64,000 nt of DNA. It comes from an uncultured Pelagibacteraceae bacterium. GTDB taxonomy: Bacteria > Pseudomonadota > Alphaproteobacteria > Pelagibacterales > Pelagibacteraceae. The number at the start of each line of letters is the position of its first letter. Positions within the stretch are counted from its first letter, which is position 1. The stretch spans positions 62,001 through 126,000 of the forward strand of contig CACGNQ010000001.1 in NCBI GenBank assembly GCA_902574525.1, given 5' to 3'. The notes beneath the pieces were generated by a model that worked only from the letters and a program-made list of their open reading frames with translations, made no database searches and was not told the origin of the DNA. Positions 1 through 9,666 of this stretch are shown here, in pieces. Position numbers and translations under genes: made by a program.

Positions 1-260
1 AATTTAAAATTAGAGTTAATGCGTTATGTCCAGGAACAATTAAGGGTGATAGAATGGTTAGGGTAGCAAAAGATAAAGCTAAACATTTAAAGATTTCAAA
101 AAAATCTATCGAGAAAGAATTCATATCTATGGCCTCTATGAACTGCTGGATTTATGAAAGTGATATTGGAAAAATGTGTAGTTTCTTAATTTCAGATGAT
201 GCTGCAAGAATCTCCGGGCAAGTAATCGGTGTAGATGGTGATGCTATTAGATTACATTAG
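1..260 (+). CDS. Short-chain dehydrogenase/reductase, C-terminal part (5' truncated by window edge)
   Basis: Frame is open from nt 3 upstream of the listed ATG: FKIRVNALCPGTIKGDRM...DIGKMCSFLISDDAARISGQVIGVDGD, typical SDR C-terminus. Confidence 0.85.
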   Translation, partial: FKIRVNALCPGTIKGDRMVRVAKDKAKHLKISKKSIEKEFISMASMNCWIYESDIGKMCSFLISDDAARISGQVIGVDGDAIRLH

Positions 261-296
261 GTCTTTGAATTATGATGATGTATTAATAAGAGTCAA

Positions 297-767
297 ATGA
301 CAATAAAGATTTCGACAGAAACAATTAAGAAAGAATGGACTGATTATAATGGTCATATGAATGTAGCATATTACATTCTTATCTTTGACCAAAATGCTGC
401 TGAAACGCTGATGACGAAACTTAATATGGGTGAAAAATCAGCTTTAGAAACTAATAAAAGTACAATGGTGGTAGAATCTCATATTACTTATAATCAAGAA
501 TTAATTGAGGGTGATGAAGTTGAATTAAATCTAATTCATTTTGATCATGATAAAAAAAGAATTCAGTACAAATTTGAGATGATACACAAAGAAAAAAAAT
601 ATTTAGCTTCTACAATTGAAGTCTTAGCTCTCTATGTTGATTTAAAGGAAAGAAAAGTTGCTGAATTTGAAGAAGAAAAAGTAAAACTAATGGCAAAATT
701 TATAAGTGAAAATAAAGAGACTTTTAAAAGCGAAAATCTTATATTTTCTAGTAAATTAAAAAAATAA
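297..767 (+). CDS. Hotdog-fold acyl-CoA thioesterase (betainyl-CoA thioesterase-like candidate)
   Basis: EWTDYNGHMNVAYYILIFDQNAAE motif of 4HBT-type thioesterases; adjacent to SDR. Confidence 0.7.
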   Translation: MTIKISTETIKKEWTDYNGHMNVAYYILIFDQNAAETLMTKLNMGEKSALETNKSTMVVESHITYNQELIEGDEVELNLIHFDHDKKRIQYKFEMIHKEKKYLASTIEVLALYVDLKERKVAEFEEEKVKLMAKFISENKETFKSENLIFSSKLKK

Positions 768-808
768 TTCTATTATTTTAAAATTATACTTTTATATAGG
801 CGCAATTA

Positions 809-1756
809 ATGGAAGCTAACAATAATACAAAAGGAATTTTTCTTATTCTTTTGGGTATGGCCTTTTTTTCGGTGCAAGATGCTTTAATTAAATTTATCTA
901 CAATGATATTGCTTTATATGAGCTGTACATGGTGAGAACAATAACAGCATTTATACTGTTATTATCTTTTATGATAATTGCTAAAAAAAAAATAATTTTT
1001 AAGACTCATTTTTTATTATTAACTATTGTACGTGTAATATTTTTCTTTTTTGGTTTTAGCTTTTTTTATATTTCCCTAACATTTATGTCTCTAGCTATGG
1101 CTAATGCATTATTCTTTTCAAGTCCATTTTTTATGTCCATACTTGCAATGATATTTTTAAAAGAAAAAATTGGTATAAGAAGATGGAGCGCAATTGTTGT
1201 CGGATTTATTGGGGTATTTATTGTTTTAAATCCTGACTTTAAAGATTTTAATTTTATGAAACTCTCCCCAGTATTGTGTGCAATATTCTACGCATCGTCT
1301 ATGATCATAACAAAAATTACTTCAAAGAAAGATAATGTTTATACTCAAATGATGCATTTATATATTGGTGCGCTTTTAATAAGCCTAATATTTTATTTAA
1401 CAATGGGAAATGGAGAATTAAATAATTTTTCAGATCCAACTTTTCAATTTATTTTAAGAGAGTGGTTTGTTAACGTGAGTTATTCCTGGCCTTTTGTTAT
1501 TCTAATGGGTTTTATTGCATCAGTTTCGTTTTATTGTGTTTTTACAGCATATAGTATTGCGTCCCCATCATTGGTTTCATTATTTGAGTATTCTTTAATT
1601 ATTTGGGCAATCATCACTGGATATTTATTATTTAATGAAATGCCAAATACTAGAACATTTTTGGGAGCATTTATTATTATTGCTGCAGGGATTTATATTT
1701 ACTTTAGGGAAAAGGTGAAAGATCAAATGATTGTAACAGATACACCGAATAGATGA
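809..1756 (+). CDS. DMT superfamily (EamA) transporter
   Basis: About 10 hydrophobic segments; two EamA-like halves (LKEKIGIRRWSAIVVGFIGVFIVLNP; MPNTRTFLGAFIIIAAGIYIYFRE). Confidence 0.85.
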   Translation: MEANNNTKGIFLILLGMAFFSVQDALIKFIYNDIALYELYMVRTITAFILLLSFMIIAKKKIIFKTHFLLLTIVRVIFFFFGFSFFYISLTFMSLAMANALFFSSPFFMSILAMIFLKEKIGIRRWSAIVVGFIGVFIVLNPDFKDFNFMKLSPVLCAIFYASSMIITKITSKKDNVYTQMMHLYIGALLISLIFYLTMGNGELNNFSDPTFQFILREWFVNVSYSWPFVILMGFIASVSFYCVFTAYSIASPSLVSLFEYSLIIWAIITGYLLFNEMPNTRTFLGAFIIIAAGIYIYFREKVKDQMIVTDTPNR

Positions 1757-2712
1757 AAAGAAATTATATTCCAACAATTGATATATCTTCACTAACTAAA
1801 AGTAATTTTAAATCAAAAAAATCAATTCAAACTATTAAACAAATTGAAAAAGCTTGTAAAAAAATCGGCTTCTTCCAGGTAACTGGCCATGGAATAAAAA
1901 TTAATAAAGTTTCTGAAGTAGGACAAAAATTTTTTAAATTACCATTAAAAAATAAAATTAAATTAGCACCAAAAAAATGGAATAAATTAAGTAAAAATAT
2001 ATATAGGGGATATTTTCCAAGTGATGTAAATGGAAAAGAAGGTTTAGATATTGGTGATTTAAAAGTTACTAAAAAAATTTCAAAAAATATTTCAAATCAA
2101 TATATAGAATATTTAAATTTGAATAAATCATTTGATAAAAAATCAATAAAAACACTATCGAATTACTTTGATAATATTTATTTATTAAGCGAACAACTTT
2201 TCAAAAGCTTAATAATATTAAATAAAAAAAACCATATTTTATCAAAGCAAGCTTTTTCAAGAATCAAAACTTTAAGTACATTAAGATTCAATTATTATAC
2301 TAATCAAAAAAAACCTGTGGAGATCTCAAAACAAGACGGGGTAGCATTGGGATGTGAAACTCACGTCGACAGTGGTATTTTTACTGTTCTCTATCAAGAT
2401 CAGATAGGAGGATTACAAGTACAAAATAGAAAAAATAAAAAATGGTATAATGTTCCATTTAATAAAAATGCTTTAGTTGTAAATACAGGAAGAGCGTTGG
2501 AATATTTAACTAACGGAAAATTGAAAGCAACTAATCATAGGGTGCTTTGGAATAAAAAGAAAAGAATGTCTATTCCATTCTTTTTTGAACCCTCTTATGA
2601 CTTTAAAATGCATGATTCCTTTTTTAAGAAAAAACCATCATTAAATCTTGGTCAAAGTTATGAACAATTTCTTAATAATTCATTAAAAAAATTTGTTGAA
2701 TATCAAAGATAA
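1753..2712 (+). CDS. 2-oxoglutarate/Fe(II)-dependent oxygenase, isopenicillin N synthase family
   Basis: N-terminal IPTIDISSL...GFFQVTGHG; HVDSGIFTVLYQDQIGGLQV and TNHRVLW iron-binding motifs. Confidence 0.85.
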   Translation: MKRNYIPTIDISSLTKSNFKSKKSIQTIKQIEKACKKIGFFQVTGHGIKINKVSEVGQKFFKLPLKNKIKLAPKKWNKLSKNIYRGYFPSDVNGKEGLDIGDLKVTKKISKNISNQYIEYLNLNKSFDKKSIKTLSNYFDNIYLLSEQLFKSLIILNKKNHILSKQAFSRIKTLSTLRFNYYTNQKKPVEISKQDGVALGCETHVDSGIFTVLYQDQIGGLQVQNRKNKKWYNVPFNKNALVVNTGRALEYLTNGKLKATNHRVLWNKKKRMSIPFFFEPSYDFKMHDSFFKKKPSLNLGQSYEQFLNNSLKKFVEYQR

Positions 2713-2815
2713 TAATAATATTGTTATTTAAAAGCGATACATAACTCATCGTTTTGCTCAAAGCATTCGAAAGTGGGATCGGTCGTCTTTAAATTAGTTT
2801 TTAAAGGAGGCTTTT

Positions 2816-3985
2816 ATGAAGTTTGGATATTTTTGCAATACAACTAATTGGACACACAAACCTTACGATAAACTTCTAGATGAAACTAGAGAAATCACTG
2901 AGTATTGTGATAAGAGCAACTGGAATTCAATATGGTATACCGAACATCACTTTAATCATGAAGGAATGGAGTCTTTGACAAACCCTTTAATGATGGGAGT
3001 TGATGCTGCAGCTAGAACACAAAATATAAGAATAGGCCAAGCTTGTAATGTGATTACTTTTCACAACCCAATTAGAATGGCTGAAGACATCGCTCTACTT
3101 GACCAGTTATCTAAAGGTCGAGTTGAAATTGGAATTGGAAGAGGAATCTACGGAAGAGAAGCAATCAATTTAAACAAAGAAGCAGATATGAAAGATCAAG
3201 CGAAGAATTTTAGATTGTTTGAAGAAACACTTACAATTCTAAAAAAAGCTTGGAAAGAAAAATTTTTTAATCATAAAGGAGAATTTTATACTTATCCTGC
3301 TCCTAATTATGTTTGGCAACATGATATGAGCCCGCCAAATAAAGATTTAGTTAACATTGAAACAAACGTAATGGAAAACATAAGTGTTTTACCAAAACCT
3401 TACCAAAAACCATATCCTGCAATACATCAAGTGGTAGATGGAATTAGATCTATTGAATGGGCTGCTGCGCAAGGTTTAAATATTATAATGTGGATACCAA
3501 CTGTTAAGGCTTTAAAAATTAAATTTGAAGCTTTTAAAAATGCAAAATCAGAAGCAGAAAAAAGAAATGTCCCGATGGGTGAAAGCATCTCACTTGTAAG
3601 AGACATGTTTGTTGCAGATACAATGGAAGAAGCAAAAGAAAAAGCTGGGGAACACATGGTAAACTATATGAGATGGGTTTGTCACTGGAGAGGTCTTGGC
3701 AATCACATGGATCCGGACGAAGAATTACCAGTAACAAAAGGTAAATTAGACTTGCTGAGTTATGACTTTTTACACAAAAGAAATATGCTTTTTGGAACAC
3801 CTGAATACGTAATTGATAAAATACATGAGCTTAAATCTGAATTAAATTTACAAAACTTACAAGTATGGTCAAACTTTCCAGGGGTAAAACATGAAGACTG
3901 TATGAAAAGTATAAAATTATTTACAGAAAAAGTAATGCCCCACTTCAAAGATAATACAAAAGAAGAAGTTAAAAAAGTTTCGTGA
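2816..3985 (+). CDS. LLM-class flavin-dependent monooxygenase (luciferase-like)
   Basis: SIWYTEHHFNHEG...RIGQACNVITFHNPIRMAEDIALLDQLSKGRVEIGIGRG; strong SD GGAGG. Confidence 0.9.
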   Translation: MKFGYFCNTTNWTHKPYDKLLDETREITEYCDKSNWNSIWYTEHHFNHEGMESLTNPLMMGVDAAARTQNIRIGQACNVITFHNPIRMAEDIALLDQLSKGRVEIGIGRGIYGREAINLNKEADMKDQAKNFRLFEETLTILKKAWKEKFFNHKGEFYTYPAPNYVWQHDMSPPNKDLVNIETNVMENISVLPKPYQKPYPAIHQVVDGIRSIEWAAAQGLNIIMWIPTVKALKIKFEAFKNAKSEAEKRNVPMGESISLVRDMFVADTMEEAKEKAGEHMVNYMRWVCHWRGLGNHMDPDEELPVTKGKLDLLSYDFLHKRNMLFGTPEYVIDKIHELKSELNLQNLQVWSNFPGVKHEDCMKSIKLFTEKVMPHFKDNTKEEVKKVS

Positions 3986-5682
3986 ATAAATCAAAAAAGG
4001 TTTTAAGTGGTGGCCAAGCTGCCGTTCGTTCATTAAAGAAAGAAAAAGTCAAACATGTCTTCGGTCTTATTGGTTCAGCTACAATGGAGATGTTTGATGC
4101 ACTTTATCATGAGAAAAAAATAAAATTTATTGGAGTAAGGGATGAAAGAACAGGAACACATATGGCGGACGGTTACGCAAGAGCTTCAAACAATCCTGGA
4201 GTAATCCTAGCAGGTCAAAATGGACCTGGCGCAACAAATTTAGTAACAGGAATAGCACAAGCTAAAGCAGCGTTCTCACCAGTAATTGCCTTAGCTGGAT
4301 CATATTCTACTAATGATAAAATGGAAGATGCTTTTCAAGGTCTTGATCAACAGTCACTATTTAAACCAATCACAAAAAAAACTTGGACAGTTAATAAAGT
4401 TAAACAAATTCCCAAAGTTTTAAGTAGTGCATTCAAACTATCTATGACACCAAGAAGAGGACCTGTATGTGTAAATTTACCAAGAAATATTCTTGCAGAA
4501 AATTCAAAATTTGAGATCGATGAAAATATTAAGTCTTTCGAAAATGAGAATAAATCAAAAGGAAAAGTGTCTCAAATTAAAAAAGCTGTCAGTATTATTT
4601 TAAAATCTAAAAAACCAGTCATTGTGGCTGGTGGCGGAATAAAGTATACGAGCAAACACCAAGATGTAATTAATCTTGCTGAACTTTTAAATATTCCAAT
4701 TGTGACTGCTGCTGGACATGGCGATGCTATTCCTTTTTATCATAAATTGAATGCAGGTCAGATGGGTCCAAGAGGGAATCCTGTTGCTTCTAGACTAGTA
4801 AAAGAGGCTGACATGATTTTAGCTCTTGGTACTAGGCTTGGTTTTAATTCAACTTTTTATTCTTATGACAATATAAGTAAAAAAGCTAAAATAATTCAAG
4901 TTGAACTTGAAAGATCAATGTTGGGTAGATACTTTAAAATTGCTATTGGGATCTGTGGTGATGCTTCAACAGTAACAAATCAAATCTTTAAAGAAATTAA
5001 AAATCAAAAGCTTTTATCATCAGCTAATTCTTGGACAAATAAATATCTAAATGAGAGAGTAAAATATTTAAAAAATAGAGATATAGGAAAAGAAATTGAC
5101 CATTTTCCTATTCGGCCAACTGGTTTATTCAAAAAATTACGAAGTGTTTTACCTGCAAACGCAGCTATTACACTTGATGCAGGTACATTGTGCCTGCAGG
5201 CAACTGATGCGCTTCAATATAATGACCCTCCATCATTATTTACTCCATTAGATTTTGGATTAGTTGGATTTTCTTTTGCATGTGGACTAGGCGTAAAAGT
5301 TGCAAGACCAGATAGAACAGTTGTTAGTTTGATGGGTGATGGAGGTTTTGGTATGACAATTTCAGAACTAAGTACAGCTGTTGAATATGGAATTAACACT
5401 ACAACAATTGTAATGAACAATAAAAGTTGGGGTGCTGAAAAAGCTTACCAAAAAGATTTTTACGGCAAAAGGTATTTAGGAGCAGACATAGAAAGTCCTT
5501 CTTTCGATAAAGTTGCAGAACTTTATGGAGCAAAAGGTTTTAAGGTAAAAAGAGTTTCAGAAATTACTGATGCGGTAGAAGCAGCAATTAAATCAAATAA
5601 ACCTTCGGTCATTGATGTTGATGTTGATCCTAAAGCGTTATACAGTTTTAGAAGAGATAGCTTTAAACACAGGACTAAATAA
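3982..5682 (+). CDS. Thiamine-diphosphate-dependent enzyme, acetolactate synthase-like
   Basis: HMADGYARASNNPGVILAGQNGPGATNLVTGIA; C-terminal GDGGFGMTISELSTAVEYGINTTTIVMNN ThDP motif; overlaps upstream gene by 4 nt. Confidence 0.85.
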   Translation: MNKSKKVLSGGQAAVRSLKKEKVKHVFGLIGSATMEMFDALYHEKKIKFIGVRDERTGTHMADGYARASNNPGVILAGQNGPGATNLVTGIAQAKAAFSPVIALAGSYSTNDKMEDAFQGLDQQSLFKPITKKTWTVNKVKQIPKVLSSAFKLSMTPRRGPVCVNLPRNILAENSKFEIDENIKSFENENKSKGKVSQIKKAVSIILKSKKPVIVAGGGIKYTSKHQDVINLAELLNIPIVTAAGHGDAIPFYHKLNAGQMGPRGNPVASRLVKEADMILALGTRLGFNSTFYSYDNISKKAKIIQVELERSMLGRYFKIAIGICGDASTVTNQIFKEIKNQKLLSSANSWTNKYLNERVKYLKNRDIGKEIDHFPIRPTGLFKKLRSVLPANAAITLDAGTLCLQATDALQYNDPPSLFTPLDFGLVGFSFACGLGVKVARPDRTVVSLMGDGGFGMTISELSTAVEYGINTTTIVMNNKSWGAEKAYQKDFYGKRYLGADIESPSFDKVAELYGAKGFKVKRVSEITDAVEAAIKSNKPSVIDVDVDPKALYSFRRDSFKHRTK

Positions 5683-6269
5683 TGAAATTAGAATTAAGAA
5701 AGTTTACGAAGTTTGTAGACAAAACTTTTATAGAGGGAGGAAAAGAAGCAAAAAATCCTGTATTATTAGTTTCTGTTGCGGCTGTTTTTAAAAATCCTTG
5801 GGATGGTCAAGGATTCGTTGAAGATTTAAAACCTACAATTTTAGATTTAGCTCCTAAGCTCGGAGACATGTTGGTGCCAGAATTAATAAAAGAAATTGGC
5901 GCCCCGGATAAAATATTAGCATATGGAAAAGCAGGTGTTGTAGGATTGAATGGTGAGATTGAACATGCTTCAGCATTTATTCATACTTTAAGATTTGGAA
6001 ATAAATTTAGAGATGCGGTGGGTGGAACATCTTATTTAAGTTTTACTAACACACGAGGACCTGCGGGATCTAAAATTTCTATACCTATGATGCACAAAAC
6101 AGACTCTGGATTAAGACCTTATTATTTAACGCATGAATTTACCATTCACGATGCTCCATTTGATAATGAAATAGTGATTGCAATTGGAGGAGCTTCGAGT
6201 GGAAGAGCTCATGCAAGAACTGGGGATAGATATCAAGATATGAAAGAGATGGGCATTGAACCCAAATAA
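5682..6269 (+). CDS. DUF1185 / 'amino acid synthesis' (PF06684-type) protein
   Basis: GKAGVVGLNGEIEHASAFIHT...RGPAGSKISIPMMHKTD...ASSGRAHARTGDRYQDM pattern; coupled to ThDP gene. Confidence 0.7.
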   Translation: MKLELRKFTKFVDKTFIEGGKEAKNPVLLVSVAAVFKNPWDGQGFVEDLKPTILDLAPKLGDMLVPELIKEIGAPDKILAYGKAGVVGLNGEIEHASAFIHTLRFGNKFRDAVGGTSYLSFTNTRGPAGSKISIPMMHKTDSGLRPYYLTHEFTIHDAPFDNEIVIAIGGASSGRAHARTGDRYQDMKEMGIEPK

Positions 6270-6274
6270 TTTAA

Positions 6275-7048
6275 ATGATCAATGCTTTTGATTCTAAAGG
6301 TACTTATTATCAATTAAATAAAAAAAAAGAATTACCTATTGTTTTAATTCACGGTGTTGGCCTTGATCACGAAATATGGGAATATCAATTTGATTCTTTT
6401 GAAAATACGGTCCTTACTTACGATATTCTAGGTCACGGAAAAACACCTCTTGGAGCTGGACGAATAACGTTTGATGATTTTTCTGCACAACTTATTAACC
6501 TAATTGATGAGCTTGATATTGGAAAAATTCATTTAGTAGGTTTTTCAATTGGATCTCTAATTGCAAGAAATTTTGCAACAAAACATAATGATAGATTGCA
6601 AACATTAACTTTACTTAGTTCTATATTTAAAAGATCTAATCAACAACAAAAGATAGTTAATGACAGATTTGAAAAATCAAAAAATAGTAGCAAGATGTCA
6701 AACGATGCACTGGTAAGATGGTTTACAGAAGATTACCTAAAAAAAAATCAAGAAAGATCTGAATGGATTAGTTCAATATTAAGTAGAAATAATATGAAAA
6801 ATTTTAATAAAATTTATGAACTATTTGTAAAACATAAAGACGATGAAGATTTTAAAAAAATAAAAACTGAAACTTTAGTTATGACTGGAGAAGAAGACGT
6901 TGGGTCGACTCCAGAGATGTCAAAAAACCTAAGTAAAGTAATTAAAAATTCCAAATTAAAAATAATACCTAAAGGAAAACATCTGTGTAGTATTGAATGT
7001 GCAGATGATGTAAATAACGCTATTAAAGAACATATAAAAAATGACTAA
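6275..7048 (+). CDS. Alpha/beta hydrolase
   Basis: PIVLIHGVGLDHEIWE; LVGFSIGSLIARNFA nucleophile elbow; PKGKHLCSIE. Confidence 0.85.
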   Translation: MINAFDSKGTYYQLNKKKELPIVLIHGVGLDHEIWEYQFDSFENTVLTYDILGHGKTPLGAGRITFDDFSAQLINLIDELDIGKIHLVGFSIGSLIARNFATKHNDRLQTLTLLSSIFKRSNQQQKIVNDRFEKSKNSSKMSNDALVRWFTEDYLKKNQERSEWISSILSRNNMKNFNKIYELFVKHKDDEDFKKIKTETLVMTGEEDVGSTPEMSKNLSKVIKNSKLKIIPKGKHLCSIECADDVNNAIKEHIKND

Positions 7049-8522
7049 ATTAAAACAGTATAAAATGTTTATTGATGGGGAATGGGTAAAATCTGAATCA
7101 AAAAAAACTTTTGAAACTTTAAATCCAGAAAATAATAAGCCATGGGCTGTAGTCCCAGAAGCAAGTGCAAGTGATGTTGATAGAGCAGTAAAAGCAGCAC
7201 AAAAAGCATTTGAGGGAGAGTGGCCAAAATTATTGCCAAGAGAAAGAGGAAAATATTTAAGAGCAATTGGAAATAAATTGAGAGAAAATGCTAAATTGCT
7301 TGGTGAAATTGAAACAATAGATACTGGAAAACTTTTTAGAGAAACAAATAAACAAGCAAACTATATTGCAGAATATTATGATTATTACGCTGGTTTGGCT
7401 GACAAAGTTGAAGGCACAGTTTTACCAATAGATAAACCAAATATTCAAGCTATGACAACAAGAATACCTATTGGTGTTATTGCTGCAATAGTGCCTTGGA
7501 ATTCACAAATGTTTTTAACGGCTACAAAGTTAGCTCCTGCATTAGCTATGGGAAACACAGTTGTAATAAAATGTTCTGAATTAGCACCAGCTGTTATGTT
7601 TGAATTCGCAAAACTAATAGAGGAAACTGGCATACCTAAGGGAGTGGTAAACGTTATTACTGGATTTGGAGATCCTTGTGGAAAAGCTCTAACATCTCAT
7701 AATTTGGTAGAGAAAATTGCTTTTACTGGTGGTCCAGAAACAGCAAGACATATTATAAAAAATTCATCTGAAAACTTATCAGAAGTTAGTTTAGAACTAG
7801 GAGGAAAAAGTCCAGTAGCTGTTTTTGATGATGCAAACCAAGAAAGTGCAATAAATGGAATTACTGCAGGAATTTTTGGTGCAACTGGTCAAAGTTGTAT
7901 TGCAGGATCTCGACTTTATATACAGCAAGGTATTTATAATGAATTTTTAGATAAACTAGTTAAGAGAGCAGAAAAAATAAAAATTGGAGCTCCAATGGAT
8001 CCTGAAACCGAAATGGGACCATTAAGTAATTTTAAACAATTAGAAATAATAGAAAAAAATATTAAATTAACTGTTGAACAAGGTGGTAAAATTAAATTCG
8101 GTGGTAAAAGACATCCTTTCTCAAATGAGGGTTATTATTTTCCTCCTACAATAATAGAATGTGATAATCACAATTTACCTGTAGCAGAGAATGAACTTTT
8201 TGGTCCAGTTCTTTCAGTAATGAAGTTTGAAAGTGAAGAAGAAGTAATTAAAAAAATGAATGATAATCAATATGGATTATCTTCTGGAGTATTTTCCTCA
8301 GATTTTTCAAGAGCATTAAGAGTTTCAAATGCTATTAGAGCTGGAATAACATTTGTTAATACCTATAGATTAATTTCACCTTCTGCACCTTTTGGAGGAA
8401 TAAAAGATAGTGGATATGGCAAGGAAGCAGGAATTGATTCTATTAAAGACTATACTAGGGTAAAGACTACTTGGCTCAATACTTCTGATGAACCAATGAA
8501 AGATCCTTTTACCATTGGCTAG
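7041..8522 (+). CDS. NAD(P)-dependent aldehyde dehydrogenase
   Basis: VPWNSQMFLTATKLAPALAMGNTVVIKCSE; LELGGKSP; GATGQSCIAGSR. Confidence 0.93.
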   Translation: MTKLKQYKMFIDGEWVKSESKKTFETLNPENNKPWAVVPEASASDVDRAVKAAQKAFEGEWPKLLPRERGKYLRAIGNKLRENAKLLGEIETIDTGKLFRETNKQANYIAEYYDYYAGLADKVEGTVLPIDKPNIQAMTTRIPIGVIAAIVPWNSQMFLTATKLAPALAMGNTVVIKCSELAPAVMFEFAKLIEETGIPKGVVNVITGFGDPCGKALTSHNLVEKIAFTGGPETARHIIKNSSENLSEVSLELGGKSPVAVFDDANQESAINGITAGIFGATGQSCIAGSRLYIQQGIYNEFLDKLVKRAEKIKIGAPMDPETEMGPLSNFKQLEIIEKNIKLTVEQGGKIKFGGKRHPFSNEGYYFPPTIIECDNHNLPVAENELFGPVLSVMKFESEEEVIKKMNDNQYGLSSGVFSSDFSRALRVSNAIRAGITFVNTYRLISPSAPFGGIKDSGYGKEAGIDSIKDYTRVKTTWLNTSDEPMKDPFTIG

Positions 8523-8524
8523 AA

Positions 8525-9103
8525 CTACAAACCAATAGCTAATTTTTCTACATCTCTTAAAAACTTTTTTCTTTTTCCATCAGAAACGAATGGGACAGCA
8601 AAAAATCTTTTGTAAACTACATCTCTTATTCCACAAATATTAAATACGCCTCTCCTTAATCTTTTTGTAGGCATATTTAAAAAGAAAGTTTTAATTGCAA
8701 ACTGTGGTGATCCATAAGTACAGAAAACAATAGCTTTTTTCCCTTTTAAATTGCCAACTGGATAACCATAATTACCAAAAATTTTTTTAAATGAAAATGC
8801 CCATGGTGGAGTCATAACTCTATCTATCCACCCCTCCACTATTGCTGGCATTCTAAAATTCCAAATTGGAGCAACTAAAACAATTATATCACAATTCTCT
8901 ATCCTTTTTTGATGATCCAAAACTGTTTTGTCTGGTTTTTCTCCTGTAAAAACTGGATCAAATTTCTCTTTATATAAGTCCACACAATCAACCTCGTGGC
9001 CATTCTCTTTAACTTTTTCAATAAAAGTATTTTTAATTGCTGCATTAAAAGACTTATCATTATAATGACCATAGACTAAAAAAATTTTTTTCATGATTTC
9101 CAA
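8525..9103 (-). CDS. NAD(P)H dehydrogenase (quinone)/flavodoxin-fold oxidoreductase
   Basis: IFLVYGHYNDKSFNAAIKNTF...IVLVAPIWNFRMPAIVEGWIDRVMTPPWAF. Confidence 0.85.
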   Translation of the reverse strand: MEIMKKIFLVYGHYNDKSFNAAIKNTFIEKVKENGHEVDCVDLYKEKFDPVFTGEKPDKTVLDHQKRIENCDIIVLVAPIWNFRMPAIVEGWIDRVMTPPWAFSFKKIFGNYGYPVGNLKGKKAIVFCTYGSPQFAIKTFFLNMPTKRLRRGVFNICGIRDVVYKRFFAVPFVSDGKRKKFLRDVEKLAIGL

Positions 9104-9666
9104 ATATTATTCAATCTTTTTTCTCTACCACACCCTTTTTTGTATAGTAAGTAATTAATAAATTTTTTTTCATAGTAATCCTGGTGATTTTCCTCAGCTT
9201 TATAAAATTTTTTAAAATCTCTAATATAAGTTACAACTTTGGAGTTAAATTTTTTCTCTATCTCACTTTTAGAATTTTCAATAATTTTTTTTTGATCTTC
9301 GTTTTGATAAAAAGCAACTGACCTATAACTAAAACCTTTGTCACAAAATTGTCCTTGTTCGTCAAAAGGATCAATATTAATCCAAAATAAATTAACTAAT
9401 TCCTCAAAAGTTATTATAGACTTATCATAAATTATTTCGATTGTTTCAAAATGTCCTGTATTACCATAAGTTACATCTTCATAAGTTGGATTTTCAGTTG
9501 TTCCACCTGAATAACCTGAGATAACCTCTTTTACCCCATTTTTATTTTCAAAAGCCTCCTCCATACACCAAAAACATCCTCCACCAAAATAAGCTTTTGA
9601 ATTTTCTGCAAAAGAAAAACTACAATGCAAAACAAAAAAAATTATGAAAAAATTAATTTTTTTCAC
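9091..9666 (-). CDS. msrA: Peptide-methionine (S)-S-oxide reductase MsrA with N-terminal signal peptide
   Basis: AYFGGGCFWCMEEAFENKNGVKEVISGYSGG; YRSVAFYQN; hydrophobic N-terminus. Confidence 0.93.
   Translation of the reverse strand: MKKINFFIIFFVLHCSFSFAENSKAYFGGGCFWCMEEAFENKNGVKEVISGYSGGTTENPTYEDVTYGNTGHFETIEIIYDKSIITFEELVNLFWINIDPFDEQGQFCDKGFSYRSVAFYQNEDQKKIIENSKSEIEKKFNSKVVTYIRDFKKFYKAEENHQDYYEKKFINYLLYKKGCGREKRLNNIWKS

Noticed and set aside
2733-2790. tRNA-like reading of the block upstream of the LLM gene
   Set aside because: Contains TTCGAA but no acceptor stem or D-arm arrangement; kept only as a possible structured leader.
3427-3948. Antisense ORFs 3427-3657, 3534-3800, 3760-3948
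   Set aside because: Shadow ORFs opposite the well-supported LLM monooxygenase; no recognisable protein character.
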